From NCBI GenBank assembly GCA_036898135.1, contig CM072519.1, positions 70,131,250 through 70,195,249 of the forward strand: DNA of 64,000 nt, written 5' to 3'. The stretch comes from Oncomelania hupensis. Lineage: Eukaryota > Mollusca > Gastropoda > Littorinimorpha > Pomatiopsidae. Below are positions 31,381 through 42,680 of the stretch, in pieces. Under the pieces are notes generated by a model that ran no database searches, was not told the origin of the DNA, and worked only from the letters and a program-made list of their open reading frames with translations. Each line of letters starts with the position of its first letter. Positions within the stretch are counted from its first letter, which is position 1. Both the position numbers and the translations under genes were made by a program.

Positions 31381-32079
31381 CCGACGTCGTCTTGTTTTTG
31401 CAAAAGTCATTGTAGCTAGTTATGTTTATAAAATAAAAGAAATACAAAGGTCATACACAAATGGGGATAACCTACGTAGGCAATGATCGTATCTCTTGAT
31501 GAATAACTACAATAAACTCAGCCGCCACGCTAACACCCATCCCCGAAATAAAACACCAATAATTAAATAAATCAATAAAACGTGTAGAGTTAGTTACAGG
31601 TCAGAGAATTATGTTGGGCATTTTAAAAGGAGAAACTTCAAATGCTTTATATCTTCTCCTTCTTCCTTCTCTCCCTCCTTCTCTTCTTCTCTTTCTTCTC
31701 CACTTGTCCAACTTCTTCTCCTCCTTCTTCTTCTCTCCTCCTCCTCCTGTGTGAAACGTAGTTAGTGCTCCTTTGAGGTGGGCTACAAGTTCAAAAAGAT
31801 TTTGGCCTTTGTGCATGGTAGACGTGCTACCCAAAACTTTAAAACCTTGGAAAGAACTTGACATAACCTCAAACCATGTCCTATGCCTGTTCTGAAAAGG
31901 TCGAACCCGCAACCCCACAGCAGGCGGCTTTTGTTTGTTTACTGCCACATAACGCCAAAACAAATACAAACAATTCGTCTGCCTTTGTTGGTTTTTTCAA
32001 AGATTTAACTAAACCCTACTCAGACGGTCTTTGTTGCTGCAATATATTCTTTCCTTCTTTGATCTAAGATTTGATTAGT
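31381..32079. other. Sequence with no recognisable gene
   Basis: CT-rich at 31650-31745. 32011-32050 (CAGACGGTCTTTGTTGCTGC) recurs imperfectly at 33930-33955. Confidence 0.45.
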
Positions 32080-33110
32080 TAGTTAGTTAGTTAGTCATTG
32101 TTTATAGGGTCCAGCGGACTGCAAAAAGAGCCGAATCAGGACCACAACTTGGTTGGGAAAGGGCTTATCCCTGATCCGTACAAAAGATCTGCTGAAAGAA
32201 CCCTAATAGTAACACTGAGGCAATAATGGTAACGCTGAAGCACTAATGGTAACACTGAAGCACTAATGGTAACACTGAAGGCACTCCACCAGACCCCTTT
32301 CTCTCCCCCTCCCGTGGGGGTGCCGGGGGTTTCTGTATAAATAGTATTCCCACTTTCTGAAAATTTAGTGCTTTAAATTCCCACTGTCGCTGTCTTTCTC
32401 ATTTGGTCTTTCTCATTCCTGCTCTGTTCTATCAATCTGCTATACTATCTTCTTCCTTGTCACCTACCATTTTTCTTGAAAACTCTTCCGGGACAAAAAT
32501 TCTCAATCTGTTGGGTCAGCTTGGGAATATTGGACGCTTTCTGCCAAATAGTCACTAAGGTTTCCTATAATATTATTCTTTAGCAATGCAGACATTTAGA
32601 TAATATGTATGTGCTTTGTTAATATTTTATAATGATGTTTGTATTCTATTTTGTTTTTGTAAACGGAGGTTTGATCAATTAGAGTATAGCCTCAGCATCC
32701 CCTGCGTGGCATGCCTTTATTGTAAAGTGACCCGATGGTGGATTGCCTTCAGTGTTACCACTAGGGTTGTTTCAGCAGACCATTTATATGGATCGGGAGT
32801 GAGTCCTCTTTCAACCAAGTTGTTGTCCTGATTTTGTAGTCCTGATTCGGCTATTTGCAGTACGCTGGACCCTGTAAGCAATGAATAACTAATTAACTAA
32901 CTCCACCAGCAGGTCACTTTGTTATAAAGGCATCGCATGACGGGACGCTCTAATTTATCGAACCCCCGTTTACAAAAACAAAATAAAAAATATTAACAAA
33001 ATACATACATATAAAATGCCTACATTGCTAAATAATAATACATATACCATAGAAAACCCTAGTGACCATTTGGCAGAAAGCGTCCAATATGCCCAAGTTT
33101 GATTTTAGTG
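32080..33110 (-). mobile_element. R1 copy (minus) interrupted by an R1 copy (plus)
   Basis: Outer copy: TTAG-repeat tail at 32080-32100, then GGGTCCAGCGGACTGC to CACTCCACCAG at 32292. It resumes at 32910 with CAGGTCACTTTGTTATAAAG and continues to about 33100. The uninterrupted junction is seen in the 8141-8400 copy (CTCCACCAGCCAGTCACTTT). A ~24-bp unit, CACTAATGGTAACACTGAAG, is locally triplicated at 32220-32280. Confidence 0.88.
32293..32899 (+). mobile_element. Complete-looking R1 retroposon (607 bp) nested in another
   Basis: Bounded by the 10-bp direct repeat ACTCCACCAG at 32283-32292 and 32900-32909. It starts with CCCCTTTCTCTCCCCCTCCC and GGGGGTGCCGGGGGTTTCTG, continues through TTGAAAACTCTTCCGGGACA and CTTTATTGTAAAGTGACCCG, and ends GCAATGAATAACTAATTAAC. 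No protein frame and no clear Pol III boxes, so it may be a non-autonomous derivative of a LINE. Confidence 0.9.
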
Positions 33111-33204
33111 TTGATGCCATTTGTGTTGTTGGTCACCATCAATGGCATCAACCTCCTTCTGCCTCCTTGCAATGTGCCTTGCAGGATGGTCTTTGCAAGT
33201 CTCT
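33105..33204 (-). pseudogene. Scrambled fragments of the RTE-like LINE
   Basis: The minus strand carries LAKTILQGTLQGGRRR directly followed by VTNNTNGINTKIKL. In the intact order (36890-39075) the second lies upstream of the first by more than 150 residues, so the pieces are out of order. Confidence 0.7.
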
Positions 33205-33532
33205 CTGCAATTTGAGAAAAATTTCGAACATTTCGGCATGACGCAATAGCACCCAACCAAAATAAAACTCGTCACCGGAACTATGCACTGTCTTACGTCA
33301 TAATGTTAGGAGAATCGCTTAGCTATTACCAGCTCTATCTGGATGCTTCGGTCGACAATAAACATGTAATTCCAGAAAATTCTCAACAATATCGACCGAC
33401 GAAAATTATCAACATTATACAAAGATTCCTCTAACAACAACGTAAAATCAAATCAAAGGTAAATACACTCTGTTATTGCATGCTTTGTAAAACAAAACGA
33501 TCGGATCTATCGTGCGCGTCGCAATCGTAACA
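33205..33532 (-). repeat. LTR fragment related to element A
   Basis: Starts AGAAAAATTTCGAAC and ends AATCGTAACA. It shares ACGAAAATTATCAACATTAT and AATCAAAGGTAAATACACTC with 2795-3436. Only the last ~330 bp are recognisable. Confidence 0.78.
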
Positions 33533-34290
33533 GTGGCCCTGACATTAAACTGGTTTCGCGCACTGTCCATCTTACCGCTGCAATTATTCTGTTGTTTGCT
33601 TCAAAGCATGGGGGATAGGATTATGGACACGATTAGAACTGGATGGATTACGAATACGAAGTCAATAACTTTTTCACCACATAGAGAAATTACAGTGTTG
33701 GGTTTGATAAGGTTCTTCCTCCCCACCCCACCCCCCCACCCTCCGTCTACCCCTCCTTCCATTTTCTCTCCCACCTTACAGTGTTAGATTTGTTAGGTTC
33801 TTGCCATCTCCCCCTTCCCCTTTTCTCCGCTTCCACCTTCCCCCAACTGCCATGGTCCTCAGTGGCGGTGCCGTGGGACTGTTGTGTTTTGGTTGAGAAC
33901 ACAGTTGTAATGGGCCATGGAAATCCATCAGACGGTCTTCGTTGTTGCAACATAAAAGTCTTTTTTTATTTTTTGGATGAGCTATTTTTTGTGTGTTTTA
34001 GGGTCATTGAAGTTTTATTGATGTTGATGTTTATGCCGTGTGTAAGGAGTTTCTTTCTTCTATTTTCAGTATTTCTTTGTTTTGTTGACAATGGCTCTTT
34101 GTTCTATTACAGGGATGTAAATGTTTCTTTGTTCTATTACAGGGATGTAAATGTTTCGTGACCAAAGCTCTTCGTTTGAATAGACGTCGTTTTTAAAACG
34201 CTTGAGAGAACTTTTAACACAAAGTTTTAGTGCTTGTTGCGGTATTTCATTGTCCTCTAGCAGTAAATGTATTCTCTGTCTTTCTGCTTC
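33533..34290. other. Unassigned sequence with a small tandem duplication
   Basis: No gene recognised. GTTCTATTACAGGGATGTAA is present twice in tandem (34100-34160, 31-bp period). C-rich at 33720-33775. Confidence 0.5.
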
Positions 34291-34344
<54 letters not shown>

Positions 34345-34345
34345 C
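34291..34345. repeat. (CT)n microsatellite
   Basis: About 24 CT units. A (CAT)n stretch follows at 34425-34470 and (AAC)n at 34470-34483. Confidence 0.95.
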
Positions 34346-34904
34346 TCTCTCTCTCTCCTCATCCTCCTTTCTTTCTTCTTCTTCATTCTGCTTCTTCCTT
34401 TTCCTCCTCTTCTTTTTCATTATCGTCATCATCATTATCATCATCATCATAATCATCACCATCATCATCAACAACAACAACAACTTCTCCCCGTCTTTTT
34501 GCTTTCCTTGTCATTCACATTTTTAAAAAGAGAATTCCATACTATATGCTCTCTCTCTCTTCCTCTCGCTTTCTCTCTCCCCTCCACCCTTCGCAATTGC
34601 CAACCCCTACCACTCATGCTATTTCCCCGACCCCCACTCATCCCCCCCTCCCTCTCACTCAATCCTTTCATCTTGTGCTATAATGCTGACCACGTTGTCA
34701 AACTAAAAGAAGCTCCCACTGTTTTGGGAAGGGGGTGGTAGCTAGCTAGCTGCTTTTGGAAAGGAATCGGAATTCAATAACTAGGTGCAACAGCTTTGCC
34801 GTCTACAACGGCTTGACCACACGAGGCAAGAAGAAAGCATTATGAAAACATAAACATCAACAGGCCAAAGTCGATGCATTTCTAAACCAGTTCAAAGTTT
34901 GAAA

Positions 34905-35185
34905 TCAAACACGCTACTTTCTAAAACCAGGCTACATAAATCCAAGTTACCAGCCAACACGACAGCGTTAGAAATCATATACACTCTTTCAGGTTCTAAA
35001 ACCAGACTACATGAACCAACGTTACCAGACAACACGACAGCGTTAGAAATCATATACACTCATTCAGGTTCTAAAACCAGACTACCTAAGCCAAAGTTAC
35101 CCCCTATAACAACATGAAAAATCAAACTCCTTTATTCAACTAGACTACTTCGTCCTACATAAATCAAAGTTACCAACTGGCACTG
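34905..35185. repeat. 75-bp tandem repeat (about 3.5 units)
   Basis: Units share TTCTAAAACCAGACTACATG, CCAGACAACACGACAGCGTT and AGAAATCATATACACTC. Confidence 0.9.
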
Positions 35186-35204
35186 CATCATTAGTTAGTT
35201 ATTT

Positions 35205-35300
35205 TATCGTTCTTATCTAGAGCTTTTCCAGCTCAAGAGCTGCTCAAGGCGCTGGCCGATACAGGATCTACACTTCAGTACACTGCCGGTACATATTGCA
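35205..35300 (-). mobile_element. S2 SINE 3' fragment
   Basis: The minus strand reads GATCCTGTATCGGCCAGCGC, then CTTGAGCAGCTCTTG, ending near AGATAAGAACGATAAAATA. It matches 52525-52600. Confidence 0.7.
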
Positions 35301-35354
35301 ATGTTATTGCCTAAGTACACTGCCGGTACATGCAGCTCTGTGGGCATCAGCTCT

Positions 35355-36884
35355 TGTCACGTGGGGTTTATGGGCTCTGCACAATGGAATTATGGACCCT
35401 CACGTTTATTCGGTGGGAACTGCTAGTAAGTCACCCTATGAATTACGTTAATAAATTTATTTGTTTAGCTCGTTCTGTGTTGAGGTTGGGGTACAGAAAT
35501 AGATAGAAAAATGGTAAAAGAATACTGTCACACTAGCTTTCACACGGCTATGAATCATATGTAGTCCAGCCACTTGATAACAGTTAAAATCACACATTTA
35601 TTTCTTCTACTCTATACAAGATTCTCTAAGTACTAATCTAACTTAAAAAGTCTCTTTCAATGCTAATAGTTCGATCGCTGATAGTCTAGGCAGCTGTTAT
35701 ATCTTCCTCGGGCACTTGCTATAATATTTCATGTAGATTTGGACTACTGTGGTCCGTTTTACAGTTTCTGAAGAGTTGGACTACTGTGGTCCTGTTATGA
35801 TCAGTTTAAGTGCACCTTCGTGTTATGCACTTAACTCATGAGTGGGGGTTCGAAGTCCTTCTGTGAGGTAGCTTCTGGTCCACCTGTGTCGTTGTGTAGT
35901 TGGGTTCCCTTGCCACGCTGTGGGGTCTGACAGGGAGTTTTCCGGGTAGCTCTTTCCGTCTTGTGCGGTAGAGGATACTCCGCCAACTAGTCGTTTCTGT
36001 GGAGTGGTGCGCACAGGATAGCTCGGGATAGCTCGGGATAGCTCGCCTGCTCGTCTGTAATATAAGAGACGAAATTCTGCACAACCCTGAATAATCGGTT
36101 TGTGCAGAGCGTCTCACTGAAAGCCAAAGTAGCCCTCAGTGATAGCTCCACATCTCTATACATAAGCGACGAACTTCTGCTACTTCCGGGTTCCACTGGA
36201 ATCTCAACTCTAAATTCCTATACATACATAAATATCAATCGTGGCTAACTATACACATACAGAATTAATAATATTATAAACATTCAGTGGTACAGCCACT
36301 GGTCTGCAAACATACATATAAGTTAAACAACAGTGGTTCCGTACGGTATACAACATGGCGGCGCAACCGGTCGTGTTTCGCCTCGTGCTCGGCTCTTCCA
36401 CGTGGTACGGCAAATTCGGATTAATAATTCACATTTATGCATAGCAAATTCCACAAACATAATTTCCACAATAATATAAATATATCACGATGAAACAGAA
36501 GGGTGTTCATTTACCTGTTTGACAAGTTCAGGCCCGTAGTGACTTGATAGAATTCTGAGATTCTAAAGTCCTGCTTCCTGGTCTATGAGTGAAGATAGTT
36601 CTCTGCTAGCTAAGTAGATGTTACTTCTCCCTCGTCTCACACACGACTGATTCAAACTGTGTTAGGCTCTGACACAGTCAAAACTGCTCTACCCACTTAG
36701 CCTGCTGGTCATTGGTTAAAATATTTACGACTCTCGCACACAGTGCTGATTCACTACGCGGCGTGGGTCGGGCTCGCGGTGTGTACTTTTATTGCTGCTG
36801 TGTTATATACTGACTCTACTATTACAAAAACTACACAAGGCTAAATATTTCATAGGCAGAGTTAAAGCTAGCCAGTTCGTGACA
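35355..36884 (-). repeat. Solo LTR of the element C family (1530 bp)
   Basis: Starts TGTCACGTGGGGTTTATGGG and ends AGCCAGTTCGTGACA. GCTCT flanks it at 35350-35354 and 36885-36889, so it is a complete LTR left by recombination between two LTRs. It is more diverged from the two LTRs of C than they are from each other, and has a 10-bp unit (GCTCGGGATA) in triplicate at 36017-36050. Confidence 0.93.
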
Positions 36885-36889
36885 GCTCT

Positions 36890-37250
36890 AACGTTATTGA
36901 AGTCATCAAATGCCTGTATGACAATGCTATCAGTGCAGTCCTCCACAACAGCGCCATCGGGAACTGGTTGAGAACAACAATCGGCGTGCGTCAAGGATGC
37001 CTACTCTCTCCAACACTCTTCAACATCTTCCTGGAGCGCAACATATCAGATGCCCTTGCAGATCATGAAGGTACAGTCAGCATAGGGGGTAGAGCAATCT
37101 CCAACCTCCGTTTTGCCGATGAAACTGATGGATTGGCTGGAGAAGAACAAGAAGGTGAACAGCTGGTACAGAGGCTTGACTCCACCTCCAGAGCCTGTGG
37201 AATGGAAATAAGTGCAGAGAAGACCAAAATGATGACCAACAACAACAACA
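36890..37250 (+). pseudogene. RTE-like LINE reverse transcriptase fragment (palm)
   Basis: In frame: VIKCLYDNAISAVLHNSA, TTIGVRQGCLLSPTLFNIFL, ISNLRFADETDGLAGEE and GMEISAEKTKMMTN. These are RT blocks of the RTE/BovB-like type. The active site reads FADE in place of YADD/FADD, so it is probably dead. The 5' part, including any endonuclease, is missing: a solo LTR lies immediately upstream. Confidence 0.85.
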
Positions 37251-37258
37251 ACAACAAC

Positions 37259-37322
<64 letters not shown>

Positions 37323-38065
37323 AGGATGCTCTATACGCGTCTTTCCCCAAATCAATCAGGCTCAAAGCGCGGCGCATACATGTCAAGCTCTTGGAGCTTC
37401 TGACCATAATTTTTGCCCCGAAAGACAATAATTTTTTTTATCGAAAACCATAAGAAATGCATAAAACGGTAAACACACACATACAAATAAAACAAATAAT
37501 AAAACAATAATAATAATTTTAGCAAACACATGCAAATTCGCCTGCATTTTTTAAAATAACAAACACTGTACCATACAAACAAGCAACTTAATAAGATTTA
37601 AAAAATAAAAAATAAAAAAAACTTTCATAACTGTGCTTTATCTAGTGCAGAAAATAAAAAACACCCCTCTCTCCCTCCCCCCCCTCAAAAAAAAAGAAAA
37701 GAAAAAAGAACAATCCAAATTACTTAATAGAAAAAAAGAATCTAAAATACACTGAGTTGCACACAATTATGTCACTGGTGCTCTTTGTTATAGTCATCAG
37801 TGCATTAATTCCCCTTCTCCAGCATTCTGACACTGAAGCTGAATGAACGGAAACCTTTCCTCCAAGACGGAAACAGTGTATAGAAATGCTATGGGCATGC
37901 GCAAGGCCCGTACTTCCTCCGAGATCACGATCGCGAGCGAGCGTGACTCAGAATTGTTCTCAAGGCTGTATTTCGGATTAAAATAAAATAAAAATTTCGG
38001 ATTTAAAAAGAAAAGGGTCGGGGAAAAGAAAAAATACGTAAGATTTTCATCTTACGTCGTACGGT

Positions 38066-38117
38066 TGATTGATTGATTGATTGATTGTTGCTTTAGGTCC
38101 AGCGGACTCTTCCGAGC
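38066..38117 (-). mobile_element. R1 retroposon, 52-bp 5'-truncated copy with target duplication
   Basis: (TGAT)n tail and TTGCTTTAGGTCCAGCGGAC. CGTACGGT flanks it at 38058-38065 and 38118-38125. Confidence 0.88.
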
Positions 38118-38219
38118 CGTACGGTGAAAAAAAAAAGAAAATACGTAAGAATTACGGAAAAAAACGTAAGACTTGACATGTATGGCGGCGATCTATACCA
38201 ACATACACGCTCACCTGTC

Positions 38220-38403
38220 TCAACCACCCTCACACACACCAAATATACATCCATCACTCAAACAGGTGGTGTAAAGGCAGGGAGATCGCTATTTGAAGAT
38301 GGAAAGAAAATCGAATTTTTGTTTTTGAAATTTTTATATTGACTGCGTCCTGTGCCATTATTGAAGGGAGGGAGGAAACCGGAGTGCCAGGAGAAAACCA
38401 TCA
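38220..38403 (-). mobile_element. S1 SINE 3' fragment
   Basis: GGTGTAAAGGCAGGGAGATC through TTGAAGGGAGGGAGGAAACC match 7270-7380 and 15420-15555. No tRNA head. It abuts the resumed LINE. Confidence 0.7.
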
Positions 38404-39075
38404 ATGGTATCAACACGGACATCAAAGTCCAAGGTCAATCCCTCAACACGGTGCATAGCTTCACATATTTAGGAGCCATTGTATCAGACAATGAGTCAAG
38501 ACAGGAAGTCCTCTAGGACTGCACAAACAACTGCTGCACTGACAAGTTTGAAGCCCATTTGGAAAGACATGACCATCAGTCTACGCTCCAAGGTAGGGCT
38601 GCTGCGCTTCCTTGTCATCTCCATCTTCTTATACGTTTGCGAAACATGGACCCTCACCGCAGACCTAACATGAAGAATACAAAAAGCATGGAGATGAGGT
38701 GCTACAGAAGACTTCTGGGCATTTTCTATACCCAGCACATCACCAACGACGATGTCCGAGAGACCATCACACAAGCCATTGGACAACACGATGACATGCT
38801 CACAGTAGTGAAGAAACGGAAACGTCCATGGTATGGCCACGTCACTAGAGCATCAGGCCTTATAAGGACCATCCTGCAAGGCACGGTACAAGGAGGCAGA
38901 AGAAGAGGGAGACAGAAAAAGAGGTGGGAGGACAACATTCGAGAATGGACTGACGTGACACTGAACGAAACCCTGAGGGTTGCCGAGGATAGAGAAAGAT
39001 GGATTACGCTGGTTAAACGTCTGATCGTCTGGGGTTCCCCAACGACTTTGGAGTTACGAGTTAGGATATGATAGG
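38404..39075 (+). pseudogene. RTE-like LINE, C-terminal part
   Basis: NGINTDIKVQGQSLNTV, then with frame changes SKVGLLRFLVISIFLYVCET, MEMRCYRRLLGIFYTQHI, RPWYGHVTRASGLIRTILQG and KKRWEDNIREW. A TAG occurs near 38513. It is the continuation of 36890-37250. Confidence 0.85.
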
Positions 39076-39079
39076 ATTT

Positions 39080-39103
39080 AAAACACACTCACACACACAC
39101 ACA

Positions 39104-39142
<39 letters not shown>
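39080..39142. repeat. (AC)n microsatellite
   Basis: AC repeat with one interruption. Confidence 0.95.
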
Positions 39143-39145
<3 letters not shown>

Positions 39146-39214
39146 CGACAGCAACAGAGTTACCCTTTTAGAAAGAACTGTTTGTGTTTTCTGGGTGTAG
39201 AGGTGGGGTGACAC

Positions 39215-39405
39215 AGGTACACAAACACAGAACACAGAGATACACAAACACAGAACACAGAGGTACACAAACACAGAACACAGAGATACACAAACACAGA
39301 ACACAGAGGTACACAAACACAGAACACAGATATACACAAACACAGAACACAGAGGTACACAAACACAGAACACAGAGATACACAAACACAAAACACAGAG
39401 GTACA
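39215..39405. repeat. 23-bp minisatellite (about 8 units)
   Basis: Units TACACAAACACAGAACACAG plus AGA or AGG, which alternate along much of the array. Confidence 0.93.
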
Positions 39406-39559
39406 CCACCGTCTTCATGTACACACAGAAAACATGCTCGCACACAATAAAGAAACCCTTGCCAACAGGTACGCACTCATACCCATTTGCGCGCTGCACA
39501 CAATACACAGTAATCCAAATCATCGTTTTTTTCCACGGTGCTTGCTGTTTTCGCCTAAT

Positions 39560-39560
39560 T

Positions 39561-39636
<76 letters not shown>

Positions 39637-39762
39637 CTTCTCTTTCTCTCTCTCTCTCTCTCTAGCTCTCTCTCTCTCTCTCTCTCTAGCTCTCTCTCTC
39701 TCTCTCTCTCTCTAGCTCTAGCTCTAGCTCTCTCTCTCTGTCTCTCTCTCTCTCTCTCTCTC
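39560..39762. repeat. (CT)n microsatellite with TAGC interruptions
   Basis: CT tract with CTCTAGCT interruptions at fairly even spacing. Confidence 0.95.
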
Positions 39763-40325
39763 AGACACACCGACAGAGAGATTAAAAAAAGAGAGATTTT
39801 ATCATTTTTAGCTTTAGGCTAATTGAAGCTATCTTTGACAAAATGCTTGAAGCTGATTAAAATGGCGTCTGTTTATCACGGCAGACCGACTTCTAAAATG
39901 GGATGAGTGAAATTGTCCTCCAATCCAATACCCGATTAGCATAAAACAAAAACCGCGATAATGAAATTGTATTTGAACGAACTTGGAGAGATCATTAAAA
40001 ATTAACTCTTACCACAAGTCGGTGTAGGAAGAAATAAAAACACTTTCAGGAAAAAACAACAACCTGGGGGTGTTTTTCTCCTAATAAAATTACACCGCAG
40101 TCACGAATATAACGCTCCCATGAAGCTTCCATTTGATTTGAAGAAAGCGACCTTCCTCAAAGAACTGGCTCTGAGAAAAATAATATGAAATGTTTTAGTC
40201 TTCTACGAGATACTAGATTATCGTACCGTTCTACACGTAACTTAACTAAACGCAATGTTGTAACTTTTAATTAGAAACAACTACATCCCCTAGAATAATA
40301 TGAAATAGTTTCCATGAACCTACAC
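39763..40325. other. Sequence with no recognisable gene
   Basis: AT-rich, no coding or repeat homology seen. Confidence 0.45.
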
Positions 40326-40842
40326 AATGAATCTACACAATGGATTTCACAATGGATCACACAATGGATTTCACAATGGATTTCACAATGGATCACACAA
40401 TGGATTTCACAATGGATTTCACAATGGATTTCACAATGGATTTCACAATGGATCTCACAATGGATCACACAATGGATTTCACAATGGATTTCACAATGGA
40501 TTTCACAATGGATCACACAATGGATTTCACAATGGATCACACAATGGATTTCACAATGGATCTCACAATGGATTTCACAATGGATTTCACAATGGATCAC
40601 ACAATGGATCACACAATGGATTTCACAATGGATTTCACAATGGATCACACAATGGATTTCACAATGGATTTCACAATGGATCACACAATGGATCACACAA
40701 TGGATTTCACAATGGATCACACAATGGATTTCACAATGGATTTCACAATGGATCACACAATGGATTTCACAATGGATCACACAATGGATTTCACAATGGA
40801 TTTCACAATGGATCACACAATGGATCACACAATGGATCACTG
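40326..40842. repeat. 12-bp minisatellite with two main unit types (about 43 units)
   Basis: Units are ATGGATTTCACA or ATGGATCACACA, with ATGGATCTCACA twice. All frames stay open on both strands because the period is 12. There is no evidence of translation. Confidence 0.97.
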
Positions 40843-41695
40843 ATGACGGCATGCACCATCGTGGTTGTTTTGAACCCCGTTCCATCGAAATGGTAGGATT
40901 CGCTAGTAGGCTGTGATGCATGCTTCTGTTTCACAAATGAATCACTAAATCAACTGACTCCAGTCTCGTGCAAGTTCACAATACTGACGCAATTGTCCCT
41001 ATTGAACTGAAACTGTTATTTTCAGCTCTTGAATTAAATATTGTAATGACAAAAGATATATAGTGTGTGCTAACGTTATCATTGTTGTGTGAGCACCAGT
41101 GAGACTGTGCAATGTAGAGCAAAATACCATTGCTGAGAAATAATAAAAAAAACGTTTCAATTATTACAACAGCAAAATCCCGCTTCAGTGTCAATGGAGA
41201 TGTTATTTTGGCCTCGGCAGTTGGAAGTCTTGGAGAACAAGGATACGGAAAGACTCGTTTAAAAGCTGAAGGAGATACAACACAGCAGACTAAAAGGTTT
41301 TATATTTTATGTATTTGGCTTTAAAACGAATCGTCATGCAAGCCAACCGAGCTATCAAACCCAACTTCACCAACATTGCATACAGCACTAAAAACAAGTC
41401 ATTTTATTTATGTGGATACAGCGTCCACCATTTTATTGTGCGGACCATTTAGGCTGTACATTTATATGCATTGTAGAAAAGAGCACAGTTGCTGACTAGT
41501 AAACAAGATAACAATTATTTTTACCGTTTATGGAGATGTTATTTTGGGCTGGGGAATTGCAGATTGCGACGACAAAGATACTACGGGGAGCAATTTGTCC
41601 CTTGGGAAATGCTGCTGCTATTTTCTGTTGCGGTTTTCCCCTATCCGGTTAAATAATTCACGAGCGCTAATCACTTTTTTTTTCATTGGAAAATT
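40843..41695. other. Sequence with a diverged ~60-bp duplication
   Basis: ATGGAGATGTTATTTTGG is present at 41195-41212 and 41529-41546 with similar following sequence. Otherwise nothing recognised. Confidence 0.45.
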
Positions 41696-41739
41696 AACGG
41701 TGGTGATGACGACGACGATGATGATGATGATGATGATGA

Positions 41740-41796
<57 letters not shown>

Positions 41797-41846
41797 TAGA
41801 TCGTGGCAATAATGTTGGTGTTGGCGATGATGATGTTGGTGTTGGC

Positions 41847-41903
<57 letters not shown>

Positions 41904-41944
41904 CGTGGCAATAATGTTGGCGATGATGATAATGACGATCATGG

Positions 41945-42039
<95 letters not shown>

Positions 42040-42045
42040 GTGGTG
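41696..42045. repeat. (GAT)n microsatellite
   Basis: GAT tracts interrupted by two related blocks (GATCGTGGCAATAATGTTGG at about 41799 and 41901), so the array was partly duplicated as a larger unit. Confidence 0.96.
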
Positions 42046-42189
42046 AGGAGGAGGAGGACGAAGCTGAAGTAGCTAATGAGTTAAAGAGATGAAAGCAGCC
42101 GCAGGCACTGTCATGGGAGTTTTACTGGCTACTGGCAAACTTGTCTTTATTTAGGAAATTGCTGTTATAGAATGAATCTCCGAGGACAT

Positions 42190-42300
42190 TTCAGTGTAAT
42201 AAGATGTTACCTTCAACCTGTAGACCAGGACATTTAGAGTAATGGGATGTTACCTTCAACCTGTAGACCACGACATTTAGAGTAATGGGATGTTACCTTT
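42190..42300. repeat. 43-bp minisatellite, left remnant
   Basis: Two to three units of CAACCTGTAGACCAGGACAT, TTAGAGTAATGGGATGTTAC. Continues as a single part-unit at 42666-42680 and in full at 50783-51590. Confidence 0.9.
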
Positions 42301-42417
42301 GTGGCGGAATGGGAAGCGACTGTTCACGCCTTGGGAGATAATGTCTACCTTCCATGCGTTGGTTAGTTTAGCCTTGGGTGGCGTCTGTGTTCAGAATCCT
42401 TTGGTGTGGCCATTGGG

Positions 42418-42625
42418 TTATGCAGGACAAGGCGACACGACATATGCAGGACAAGGCGACACAACATATGCAGGACAAGTCGACACAACATATGCAGGAC
42501 AAGGCGACACAACATATGCAGGTCAAGGCGACACAACATATGCAGGACAAGGCGACACGACATATGCAGGACAAGGCGACACGACATATGCAGGACAAGG
42601 CGACACGACATATGCAGGACAGGCG
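42418..42625. repeat. 24-bp minisatellite (about 9 units)
   Basis: Units TATGCAGGACAAGGCGACAC plus AACA or GACA. In one frame it reads YAGQGDTT repeatedly, but no gene context supports coding. Confidence 0.93.
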
Positions 42626-42680
42626 GCACGAGATGTGTTCTTCCCGCCTGATCATTTCGCCACACCTTCAACCTGTAGAC

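Larger units (their letters stand above)
37251..38403. other. Insertion inside the RTE-like LINE
   Basis: The LINE reading breaks at MMTNN and resumes at NGINTDIKVQGQ, so ~1.15 kb is inserted. It contains an (AAT)n tract (37258-37320), GCTCAAAGCGCGGCGC, an R1 fragment and an S1 SINE fragment. No gene. Confidence 0.65.

Noticed and set aside
31880..31985. Another tRNA-like head (GGGTTCGACC on the minus strand)
   Set aside because: No acceptable A box at the right distance and no second copy.
35823..36196. Minus-strand frames recurring in the LTRs (also 43120-43522 and 49708-50110)
   Set aside because: They recur only because the LTR is repeated; they differ in reading between copies and lack domains.
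40314..40921. Four long overlapping frames of about 170-215 residues (Asp-rich, His-rich and others)
   Set aside because: A 12-bp repeat has no stop in these phases; openness is a property of the unit.
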